64,000 nt of DNA from Hyphomonadaceae bacterium (GTDB lineage Bacteria; Pseudomonadota; Alphaproteobacteria; Caulobacterales; Aquidulcibacteraceae), in the NCBI GenBank assembly GCA_016791445.1, contig JAEUMP010000001.1, forward strand, positions 79,465 to 143,464, read 5' to 3'. A program made the position numbers and the translations under genes. Below the pieces are notes generated by a model. It did no database searches. It was not told where the DNA came from and worked only from the letters and a program-made list of their open reading frames with translations. Every line of letters begins with the position of its first letter. Within the stretch, counting starts at the first letter, position 1. Below are positions 35,166 to 42,254 of the stretch, in pieces.

Positions 35166-35726
35166 TTACGCCGTTTCGTCCGGCGGCGCATACAGTGAGG
35201 TCGGGGAAAAAATGTTCGCTGCGGCGCTGATAAGGAAGAGAACGAACGCGATGTTGGTCATCCATAGGAACAAGCGATCTCCTTTGGCTTGGCGCTCTTG
35301 CTGATCGCTCATCGTGATCAGCCGGTCGCCGGCCACGACAAACTCGTATGCGCACGCCAGTTCGATTTTCGAGCACGGTCGACCGACAAGCGCCTTCACT
35401 GGTCTGCCGATCAGCTTCGGTTCCGCGATCGACGAAAGCTCAACGCCGTCCTGAGGGACAGCGGTTTGCACGTCGATATGCACTGTTCCCACCTGTATGC
35501 GAACAATCGCCACGGCGCGACAGCGTGTACTCCTGCGCACGCGGTAGGTGTAGGCGCACTCATCGAAAGCGCTGTCCTGAATCACGCCTTCGATCGGCGT
35601 GAGCTCGGCCGGTTTCGGCAGCGACGCGTCACTCTCGGCCATGTTGCAGCTGTGCACGCCCCATAGAACGAGCGATCCCAACGCGACCACCCACGCAAAC
35701 GTCTTTGCATTGTCCAACATCGACAT
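35166..35726 (-). CDS. Hypothetical membrane protein
   Basis: This 186-residue protein has an N-terminal membrane helix (TFAWVVALGSLVLWGVHSC) and a C-terminal one (LFLWMTNIAFVLFLISAAAN), enclosing a domain of about 110 residues with several Cys (CAYTYRVRRSTRCRAV, GRPCSKIELACAYEF), probably periplasmic and disulfide-bonded. AGGAG precedes ATG 35726. It is unrecognised. Its stop is adjacent to the gatB stop with no base between them. Confidence 0.75.
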   Translation of the reverse strand: MSMLDNAKTFAWVVALGSLVLWGVHSCNMAESDASLPKPAELTPIEGVIQDSAFDECAYTYRVRRSTRCRAVAIVRIQVGTVHIDVQTAVPQDGVELSSIAEPKLIGRPVKALVGRPCSKIELACAYEFVVAGDRLITMSDQQERQAKGDRLFLWMTNIAFVLFLISAAANIFSPTSLYAPPDETA

Positions 35727-35830
35727 GTGCGCGCTCCTGTCTGCATGGTGAGGCGGGATTCGGCGGCAGATCGGTTCACTGCGCGCGCAAGGCGCAATGA
35801 CGGCCCGCCGTGATCTGATAGGAGGGGGTC

Positions 35831-36160
35831 ATGATCGACCGCGCCGTTCTCTTCGATGCCATCCGCTTCTGGGAAACCGGCCGCCTCGGCTATAACGGCG
35901 TTCTGGCGCTCGTTCTGCTCATCGTGGCTTCACTCGGCGACGCCTGGGAAGCGATCGGACGGAGCTTCGGGCTCGTGATCGGGCTCGGCGTCATGGCCAA
36001 TGCGCTCTACTGCTTCGCCTATCCCATCGATCTCATCGCGCAAGCGACGCCGGCGCGGGCCTTCTGGCGGCGCTGGCGATGGGTCGCGTGGTGCATCGGA
36101 ACCGGCATCGCCGCGTTGCTGGCGTTCGCGGTGACCTTCGGCGTCGGCGCGCCGTTCTAG
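35831..36160 (+). CDS. Hypothetical membrane protein with three helices
   Basis: This 109-residue protein has three membrane helices (GVLALVLLIVASLGDAW, FGLVIGLGVMANALYCFAYP, WVAWCIGTGIAALLAFAVTF) and a basic loop ARAFWRRWRW between helices 2 and 3. The ribosome site AGGAGGGGG is very strong. It is unrecognised. The last four bases overlap the end of a small convergent gene. Confidence 0.8.
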   Translation: MIDRAVLFDAIRFWETGRLGYNGVLALVLLIVASLGDAWEAIGRSFGLVIGLGVMANALYCFAYPIDLIAQATPARAFWRRWRWVAWCIGTGIAALLAFAVTFGVGAPF

Positions 36161-36363
36161 TCCGTTTCGGGCAGACGGCCCGGGTCTATGGCGGCGTGCA
36201 GGTCATCCAGGTCAAGCACCTGCAGCGGTCGCGCCTCGCCGTCGCCGCCTTCCGCGACCGGCGCGAAGGGGACATTCTCCTTGGCGTCCACCGCCATGTG
36301 AACGGGACGCTCGCCGCCGAGCGAGATCAGGGAGGGCGATATGGAGACCGGCTTGTCGTTCAT
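36157..36363 (-). CDS. Small hypothetical protein
   Basis: This 68-residue acidic soluble protein (NDKPVSISPSLISLGGERPV, then DAKENVPFAPVAEGGDGEAR and LQVLDLDDLHAAIDPGRL) has protein-like composition. GGGGGAT lies upstream at a loose spacing. It overlaps the convergent membrane-protein gene by four bases. No family is recognised. Confidence 0.5.
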   Translation of the reverse strand: MNDKPVSISPSLISLGGERPVHMAVDAKENVPFAPVAEGGDGEARPLQVLDLDDLHAAIDPGRLPETD

Positions 36364-36431
36364 TGGCTGAACATGATCCCCCGGGCGTCCGCCGCCAGTT
36401 AAGGTTTGGAAGCCTTCGTCGCGCGCGCTGG

Positions 36432-36440
36432 TTATCCACA
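36432..36440 (+). promoter_or_regulatory. DnaA box (perfect consensus)
   Basis: TTATCCACA matches the bacterial DnaA-box consensus exactly. It may reflect DnaA-controlled transcription of the downstream Sel1-like gene, or an origin-like element. Confidence 0.55.
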
Positions 36441-36552
36441 GACGCCCGCCGCGCAGTATTCACTCATGAGCAAGCATTGTTGACTTGCGTAAACCATGAA
36501 GTGTTCCACTATTTATTTGATCGCGGACAATTCGACTTAACCTTGCTGCAAT

Positions 36553-36561
36553 TTATCCACG
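36553..36561 (+). promoter_or_regulatory. DnaA box (one mismatch)
   Basis: TTATCCACG differs from the consensus at the last base. It has the same orientation as the box at 36432 and lies about 105 bases before the Sel1-like gene start. Confidence 0.5.
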
Positions 36562-36666
36562 TCAAAACTTCGCCGTCCGATGGCGAAGGCTGTCGGTGGG
36601 GTGTCACCGGGGCAGAGGCCGCAAAGACCCGCCCCGGGACCAAGGAGCAGGCAAGGGAATACGGAA

Positions 36667-36945
36667 ATGGCTTTCACCGACGTGGAAATCGCCGAGGCGC
36701 ACCAGGCTGCGCACACGCAAGCGGCGCCCGAGGACCTCTACAAGCTGGGTCTGATCTATTCGACCGGACAGGGCGCGGAGATCGACCTCGTGCAGGCGCA
36801 CAAATGGTTCAATCTCGCGGCGCTGCGCGGATCGCAGCCGGCGAAGGAGTGCCGCAAGGAACTCGCGGACCAGATGACGAGCATGGAAATCGCCGCCGCG
36901 CAGCGACAGGCGCGCGAATGGCTGAGCCGCTCGCCGCTGCACTGA
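36667..36945 (+). CDS. Sel1-like repeat protein
   Basis: This 92-residue cytoplasmic protein has one recognisable Sel1-type TPR: DLYKLGLIYSTGQGAEIDLV followed by QAHKWFNLAALRGSQPAKEC, then a helical tail (AAAQRQAREWLSRS). Sel1 repeats mediate protein-protein contacts. AGGGAA lies about 9 bases before ATG 36667. Short one-repeat proteins of this kind are common in alphaproteobacteria; the partner is unknown. It follows the AT-rich region with DnaA boxes. Confidence 0.85.
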   Translation: MAFTDVEIAEAHQAAHTQAAPEDLYKLGLIYSTGQGAEIDLVQAHKWFNLAALRGSQPAKECRKELADQMTSMEIAAAQRQAREWLSRSPLH

Positions 36946-36957
36946 GGATCGGGAAGG

Positions 36958-37161
36958 TCAGGGTGCTCGAAGCGCCCTGACGTGTGCCGTCATCGCCACG
37001 ACATCGCGAAGCGTCGTGCGCGGAGCTTCGATCTGCGCCGTGATCGGCGGTGTCGCCTGCGTGGGGGCGACAGACGCTTCGGTCGCGCGCGCGGTCGCAG
37101 CGCAGCCCGCAAATCCTGAAACGAAAATCACCGCCATCGCGGCTATCGCATTGCGCGACAT
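36958..37161 (-). CDS. Small secreted protein or lipoprotein, hypothetical
   Basis: This 67-residue protein has an N-terminal signal (RNAIAAMAVIFVSGFAGCAA, possible lipobox SGFAGC). The mature part is short, Thr/Ala-rich (APTQATPPITAQIEAPRTTL), and ends in a small helix. GGAGAAC precedes the ATG at good spacing. A CtrA-like half site lies 62 bases upstream. It is convergent with the Sel1-like gene. The function is unknown. Confidence 0.6.
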   Translation of the reverse strand: MSRNAIAAMAVIFVSGFAGCAATARATEASVAPTQATPPITAQIEAPRTTLRDVVAMTAHVRALRAP

Positions 37162-37222
37162 GGTTGTTCTCCGGACATTTCGCTTCGCGGGCCTTCAAGT
37201 GCCGTGCCAAGCGTAACGCGTG

Positions 37223-37230
37223 TTAACCAT
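37223..37230 (+). promoter_or_regulatory. CtrA-like half site
   Basis: TTAACCAT is the 8-base CtrA half-site known from Caulobacter promoters. It lies 62 bases upstream of the small secreted protein gene (36958-37161, minus). An inverted copy is at 37262-37269. Confidence 0.4.
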
Positions 37231-37261
37231 ACCCGACTGTCCGCCCTCAAAGTGGGCTGAC

Positions 37262-37269
37262 ATGGTTAA
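37262..37269 (-). promoter_or_regulatory. CtrA-like half site, inverted copy
   Basis: ATGGTTAA is the reverse complement of TTAACCAT. It spans the stop codon of the polysaccharide deacetylase gene and lies about 100 bases upstream of the minus-strand gene starting at 37161. Confidence 0.35.
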
Positions 37270-38048
37270 GGATGCGTTGATGCGTCGACCGCAAGGATGC
37301 GCGCAGCGACTTCGCCGACTGGCGCCATTTCCACGCCGGCCGCAAACGCCGCAGCCACGATGCGCTCGAGCAGCGCCGTGCTTGCACCCCATTCTGTCGG
37401 ACGCGCCGCCACGTCGTGCGTGTAGAAAATCAGCCAGGCCTTCCGCCGCAGCGCCTGTTCCAAGAGCTTCAGCGCGCGTTTTTGCGCATCCGCGCCGAAG
37501 AGGGCGTTCGCGGGCAGCTGCGCGAGGTCGATGCGCCCCTCAGCGAGTCCCGGCGCCGTCCCGCGCGCGGTGGTGAACCGCGACGGCAATCCGTCCTTCA
37601 GCGTCGCAGTGGTTTCGCCGAACGGCCAGGCGAAGGAGACGAGCCGCGTCTCAAGACCCATGGTCGCGAGCGCATCCGCGTTGCGCACCATGTCGGCGTA
37701 GAGGTCGTCCACCGGCGTGCGACCGCAATCGAGGTGGGAAAAGGTGTGGCAGCCGATCTCGTGACCGGCGCCGGCGAGACGGGCGATGTCCCCGGCGTCG
37801 AACATCTCGCCGTACTGCGTGTGCGCGCCGGCGACCCCGCAGCCCGCATACCAGGTGCCGCGCGCGCCGACGGCCTCGAGGATCTTCGCGCCGCGCGTCG
37901 CCGCCGATTTCGGGAAGTCGTCGAAAGTGAAGCTGATCACGGGACGCGCGAGGCGCACGCGCACCGGTCGCGCCACATGGCGCTGGACGCGCCGGCGGTC
38001 CGGGCTGGCGCCGGGACGGCGCACGGGCGCTAGGGGCGCTTGGTTCAT
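37266..38048 (-). CDS. Polysaccharide deacetylase family protein (NodB domain)
   Basis: This carbohydrate esterase 4 family deacetylase (260 residues) has motif 1 SFTFDDFP (metal-binding and catalytic Asp), motif 2 GCHTFSHLDC (the HxxxH zinc ligands), motif 3 SFAWPFGETT and the terminal LIFYTHDV with the second catalytic His. It removes N-acetyl groups from a cell-surface glycan or peptidoglycan. There is no clear signal peptide; the N-terminus is Arg/Pro-rich, so it may be cytoplasmic or misstarted. ATG 38048 lacks a good ribosome site. The longer open frame to 38390 runs through tRNA-Ser and is rejected. Confidence 0.9.
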   Translation of the reverse strand: MNQAPLAPVRRPGASPDRRRVQRHVARPVRVRLARPVISFTFDDFPKSAATRGAKILEAVGARGTWYAGCGVAGAHTQYGEMFDAGDIARLAGAGHEIGCHTFSHLDCGRTPVDDLYADMVRNADALATMGLETRLVSFAWPFGETTATLKDGLPSRFTTARGTAPGLAEGRIDLAQLPANALFGADAQKRALKLLEQALRRKAWLIFYTHDVAARPTEWGASTALLERIVAAAFAAGVEMAPVGEVAARILAVDASTHP

Positions 38049-38210
38049 GGACGTGACGGCGGGACGGGCGCCCCGGAAACCTCTTCTGCGGCCTGGCGAT
38101 CCCGGTCCCACGCAAGACGCATACCGCGCCCGCAAGAGGCCGCCGCAGCAAACGCGACAGCGCCGGTCCCTTGCACCGGGAGGCAAGGACAGGCTATCGC
38201 AGGGGCCGCC

Positions 38211-38301
<91 letters not shown>

Positions 38302-38498
38302 GTGCTGAAGCCAAGATTGGCGCGGCGACGGCCGGATGTTCGTCGAGTCGGCTGGAGAGCCGCCCCGCTGCAAGTCCAAGCGCTCGACACCTGTTTGGGC
38401 GGCCCGGCATCGGGGTGACCGCTTTCGATACAAGTCCGGGGACAATCATGCGGCGGGACGCGCTGCGAGCGCGATTGCCAATGCGCAATTGCCGCTAC

Positions 38499-39104
38499 TC
38501 AAGGCTCCCCCGCATCCGGACTGCGATAGTCGAGGGCGAAGCAGGGCAGGAGTTTCGTCGGATCGATGCGCGGGCGATCCGGCGCGGCGCCCAGCGTGAC
38601 GGTTCCTGCAGTCGGGACCTGAAAGCTTGCAATCCGGAGCGCGCGAACACCAGCCGCGTCGACAAATTCCGCAGCGGCCACAAAGCGCGTGCGCTGGCCG
38701 CCGCATAGTCCGCCCTGCGGCGCGCTCGTTGCGACGCGCTCTTCCAGTACTTCGTAGAATGCGGGGAAGGCGCCGGCGGGCGCGCCGAGTTCGGTCTGCA
38801 CATGGTCGACAAGCGTCCGCACGTCGGCGTCGTCATCGGGAAGCAGGGCGTGTCGTGTTGCAAGCGTCACGCCGTTCGCGAACGCGAACGTCAGTGTGTC
38901 GTTTGCGCCTGCGCTTTGTCCGACCGTGAGATTCCCGGCGATCAATTTCGACTGTTCGTTGCTGGCGGACCAACGCTGGTTGGTGGAAATCAACTGACCG
39001 TCTTGATCCGCGTGAATCGGCGCGGCGCGCGTGGCGTCGCATGCACTCACGATCGCCACGACCAACGAGATCGCAAGGGTCGCAGGCTGTCGCAAAACTT
39101 TCAT
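38499..39104 (-). CDS. Putative lipoprotein, hypothetical
   Basis: This 201-residue protein has a signal peptide with the lipobox IVSAC (TLAISLVVAIVSACDATRAA, Cys near residue 22). The mature domain is soluble and includes LIAGNLTVGQSAGANDTLTF, ALLPDDDADVRTLVDHVQTE and, near the end, two or three Cys (GGLCGGQR, LLPCFALDY). ATG 39104 is chosen for the signal peptide. It is divergent from the duplicated lipoprotein gene. The family is not recognised. Confidence 0.7.
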   Translation of the reverse strand: MKVLRQPATLAISLVVAIVSACDATRAAPIHADQDGQLISTNQRWSASNEQSKLIAGNLTVGQSAGANDTLTFAFANGVTLATRHALLPDDDADVRTLVDHVQTELGAPAGAFPAFYEVLEERVATSAPQGGLCGGQRTRFVAAAEFVDAAGVRALRIASFQVPTAGTVTLGAAPDRPRIDPTKLLPCFALDYRSPDAGEP

Positions 39105-39355
39105 GCCTGTGACGTCAAAGCGAAACAAAACCGTCATCGAGCAAAAAGACCCGCAAAACCGCCACTTCGGCGCTTGTGTTGCAACCGCAATAGGTCGTCG
39201 TCATCGCGCATGCAATCGTCGCTTCAATCTCTGGTGACGCGAGATTGTAGCGTGCGTGTCACGAAAGTTTTGCAGCCGGACGCTAGTCGATCTCTCGGCC
39301 TTGATGGGCGCTTGTCGGCTTTCACGTCGACGACAGAGGAATGCAGGGGATCGAC

Positions 39356-42184
39356 ATGCAGTTTGGAACGCACGCTCGCGCGATCGCGCTGGCGCTCACT
39401 CTCGGACTGGCGGCGTGCGGCGGCGGCGGCATTGCCTCGCCGGGCGCGACGAATTCGGGAACGCCTCCGGGCGGCGGCACGGGTGGCGGCGGCACGGGCG
39501 GCGGCGGCACGGCGACGTGTCCTGCGGGCACGACCAACGCGGGCGGCCTTGCGGGCAACACGGTCTGCAACCTGACGGGCGAGATCCTCAGCAACCTGAC
39601 GCTCGCGAACATTTCGGGTGTGGTCTATCGCCTGAATGGCCGCGTGGATGTGGGCCGCGATCTCGGCGCCAACGGCGCGGCGACGACGGGGCAGGCCGCA
39701 ACGCTGACGATCCAGCCGGGCGTACGCATTTTCGGCGCCGCTTCGGGCGACATGCTCATCGTCAACCGCGGCAGCCGTATCGACGCACAGGGCACGGTCG
39801 CATCGCCGATCGTCTTCACCAGCCAGAACGACATTTCCGGCGCCGCCACGGACACAACCTCGCGGCAATGGGCCGGCGTCATCATCAATGGTCGCGCGCC
39901 CGTCGGCGGCTGCGCGACGGCGGTGACCCGCGGCTCCATCGACTGCCAGAACCAGGTCGAAGGCGTCACCGCCTCGACGGGCACGGCTTCCTTCTACGGC
40001 GGCGCAACGCCGACCGATACGAGCGGCACGCTGCGCTATGTGCGCATCCAGTATGCCGGCGCCTTCCTGCCGGGCGCGGCGGCGGGCGACGACCTCAACG
40101 GCCTGACGCTCGGCGGCGTGGGATCGAACACCACGGTCGAGTACGTCCAGGTGCACAACTCGGGTGATGACGGCATCGAGATCTTCGGCGGCGCTGTGAA
40201 CATGCGCTACGTCGTGGTCACCGGCGCCAACGATGACGGCCTCGATCTCGACGAGGGTTATGCGGGCGCCATCCAGTTCGCCGTGATCCGCCAGGCGAAC
40301 ATCGCGACCGACGGACCGGACCGCAATTTCGAGTGGTCGAACCGCACGGTGGCGGGCACGGGCGCGCCGGGCTTCTATACGAACCCGCTGATCTCGAACT
40401 TCACCGCAATCGGCCGTCCGCAGAACGGCACGGGCTCCAACCTCACGGGTCTGTCTCTCAACAATACGAGCGGCACGCCGGGCGCCTCGGGCCGCATCTA
40501 CAACGGCGTGGTGACGGGTTCGACGACGTGCGCGAACTTTGAATCGTCTTCAGCGGTGAACCCGCCAGTGGTGCAGTCGGTTCTGTTCGACTGCCCGACG
40601 GCTGCGGGCGGTGCAGTGACGACCGGCATCATCAACGCGGCGGGCGCCAACAACTCGACCAACGTTCCGAACTCGCTGACGAACTTCATGCCGGGACCGG
40701 CGGAATTGGCGCGTCCTGCGGTGAACCCCACGACGCTCTCGCCCTTCTTCCAGGCGGCCAACTATATCGGCGCGTTCTCGCCGACGGAATCCGCATCGTC
40801 GAACTGGGCGTCCGGCTGGACGATCGGTCTCTTCGCGCCGCCGGCAGGCTGCCCGGCGAACACGGTCGACACCAACACCACGGTGGCGGGCCTGCGCAAT
40901 TGCCGCCTCTCGGGGCAGCTGCTGAGCAACACCAGACTCGTCGCTGGCAACATCTACCAGCTGCAGGGTCGCGTGGACGTCGGCAACGACACCGGGCCGA
41001 ACCCGGCGTCGCCGATCGCCGGTCGGGTGAACGCGCAGCTGACCATCGACGCGGGCGTGCGCATCTACGGTCGTGCGGCCGGCGACATGCTCATTGTCAA
41101 CCGCGGCTCACAGATCTTCGCGAACGGCACGACGTCCGCGCCAGTGGTGATGACGTCGGAGAACGATATCGTCGGTCTTGGAACCCGTTCCTCTGCGACG
41201 CGCGAATGGGCGGGTCTGATCATCAACGGTCGCGCGCCGGTCGGCGGTTGCACCACAGCGGTGACGCGCGGCACCGTGGATTGCCAGAACCAGGTGGAAG
41301 GCGTCACTGCGGCGACCGGGACGGCTTCTCTCTACGGCGGCGCGACTCCGGGCGACAGCAGCGGCCGCCTCTCGCACCTGCAGATCAAGTTCCCTGGCGC
41401 GTTCCTTCCGGGCGCGGCGGCGGGTGACGACCTCAACGGTCTCACGCTTGGCGGGGTCGGCTCCGGCACGACCGTGGAATATGTGCAGGTCCACAATTCG
41501 GGCGATGACGGCATCGAAATCTTCGGCGGCGCGGTGAACCTTCGTTATGTGGTGATCACCGGCGCCAACGATGACGGCCTCGACCTCGACGAAGGGTATG
41601 CCGGCGCCATCCAGTTCGCGATCCTGCGTCAGGCGAACTACACCTCCGATGGTCCGGACCGGAACTTCGAGTGGTCGAACCGCACGGTGGCGGGCACGGG
41701 CGCGCCGGGCTTCTTCACGAACCCGCTGATCTCGAACTTCACCGCGATCGGTCGTCCGCAGAACGGCACGGGCTCCAACCTGACGAACCTGTCGCTCAAC
41801 AATACGAGCGGCACGCCGGGCGCCTCTGGCCGCATCTACAACGGCGTGGTGACGACTTCGACGACGTGCGCGAACTTCGAATCGTCTTCGGCGGTGACCC
41901 CCCCGGTGGTGCAGTCGGTGCTGTTTGACTGCCCGACGGCTTCGGGCGGCGCGGTGACGGCCGGCATCATCAACGCAGCGGGCGCCAACAACGCCACGGC
42001 CACGCCGAACACGCTGACGTCGAGCTTCATCAACGGCGCCACGGAGAACGCTCGTCCGTTCGTGGATCCGACGACGCTCTCGCCGTTCTTCGTGGCGGCG
42101 CCCTACATCGGCGCGGTGCGGAACTCTTCCGACACCTGGTGGCAGGGCTGGACCTGCGGCCTGCAGTCGGGATCGACCTGCTGA
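39356..42184 (+). CDS. Large lipoprotein made of two 444-residue repeats
   Basis: This 942-residue lipoprotein is predicted to reach the outer membrane or cell surface. The signal peptide ends in the lipobox LAAC (Cys21), followed by a Gly-rich flexible linker (GGGTGGGGTGGGGTATC). The rest is exactly two 444-residue units (residues 55-498 and 499-942). Each begins with a Cys-containing NTVC/LRNC segment and an N-terminal part (LNGRVDVG, LTIQPGVRIFGAASGDMLIV), then a highly conserved core with HNSGDDGIEIFGGAVN and GANDDGLDLDEGYAGAIQF, Asp-rich repeats suggestive of a beta-helix with bound Ca2+. AGGGG supports ATG 39356. A terminator separates it from the TonB-dependent receptor. It may be a T2SS client. 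Confidence 0.85.
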   Translation: MQFGTHARAIALALTLGLAACGGGGIASPGATNSGTPPGGGTGGGGTGGGGTATCPAGTTNAGGLAGNTVCNLTGEILSNLTLANISGVVYRLNGRVDVGRDLGANGAATTGQAATLTIQPGVRIFGAASGDMLIVNRGSRIDAQGTVASPIVFTSQNDISGAATDTTSRQWAGVIINGRAPVGGCATAVTRGSIDCQNQVEGVTASTGTASFYGGATPTDTSGTLRYVRIQYAGAFLPGAAAGDDLNGLTLGGVGSNTTVEYVQVHNSGDDGIEIFGGAVNMRYVVVTGANDDGLDLDEGYAGAIQFAVIRQANIATDGPDRNFEWSNRTVAGTGAPGFYTNPLISNFTAIGRPQNGTGSNLTGLSLNNTSGTPGASGRIYNGVVTGSTTCANFESSSAVNPPVVQSVLFDCPTAAGGAVTTGIINAAGANNSTNVPNSLTNFMPGPAELARPAVNPTTLSPFFQAANYIGAFSPTESASSNWASGWTIGLFAPPAGCPANTVDTNTTVAGLRNCRLSGQLLSNTRLVAGNIYQLQGRVDVGNDTGPNPASPIAGRVNAQLTIDAGVRIYGRAAGDMLIVNRGSQIFANGTTSAPVVMTSENDIVGLGTRSSATREWAGLIINGRAPVGGCTTAVTRGTVDCQNQVEGVTAATGTASLYGGATPGDSSGRLSHLQIKFPGAFLPGAAAGDDLNGLTLGGVGSGTTVEYVQVHNSGDDGIEIFGGAVNLRYVVITGANDDGLDLDEGYAGAIQFAILRQANYTSDGPDRNFEWSNRTVAGTGAPGFFTNPLISNFTAIGRPQNGTGSNLTNLSLNNTSGTPGASGRIYNGVVTTSTTCANFESSSAVTPPVVQSVLFDCPTASGGAVTAGIINAAGANNATATPNTLTSSFINGATENARPFVDPTTLSPFFVAAPYIGAVRNSSDTWWQGWTCGLQSGSTC
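39518..40849 (+). repeat. Intragenic repeat unit 1 (1332 bases)
   Basis: This is the first copy of the 444-codon unit of the large lipoprotein, matching 40850-42181 in register. Long blocks are almost identical at nucleotide level (for example around 40330-40500 versus 41662-41832), while the N-terminal 120 codons are more diverged. Confidence 0.92.
40850..42181 (+). repeat. Intragenic repeat unit 2 (1332 bases)
   Basis: This is the second copy of the 444-codon unit, ending at the last sense codon. It differs from unit 1 by scattered substitutions and a few balanced small insertions/deletions, so the total length is the same. Confidence 0.92.
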
Positions 42185-42197
42185 TCCAGTCGAGTGA

Positions 42198-42240
42198 AGC
42201 GGGCGGCGAAATATCGCCGCCCGCTCTTTCTCTTTTTCTT
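42198..42240 (+). terminator. Terminator or attenuator between lipoprotein and receptor genes
   Basis: A perfect 12-base stem, AGCGGGCGGCGA/TCGCCGCCCGCT, with loop AATA is followed by CTTTCTCTTTTTCTTT. It ends only about 14 bases before the receptor ATG, with the receptor ribosome site (GGGGAACG) directly after the T tract. It should reduce read-through into the receptor gene. Confidence 0.88.
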
Positions 42241-42254
42241 TCGGGGAACGACCC

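Larger units (their letters stand above)
36364..36666. other. AT-rich intergenic region with two DnaA boxes
   Basis: These 303 bases hold no gene. The stretch 36458-36560 is markedly AT-richer than the rest of the window and contains TTATTTGATC, GTAAACCATGAAG and CAATTTATCCACG. A perfect DnaA box (TTATCCACA) and a one-mismatch box (TTATCCACG) lie in the same orientation, 121 bases apart. A TTAAGG (36400) and a CTTAACC (36536) are also present. Confidence 0.6.
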
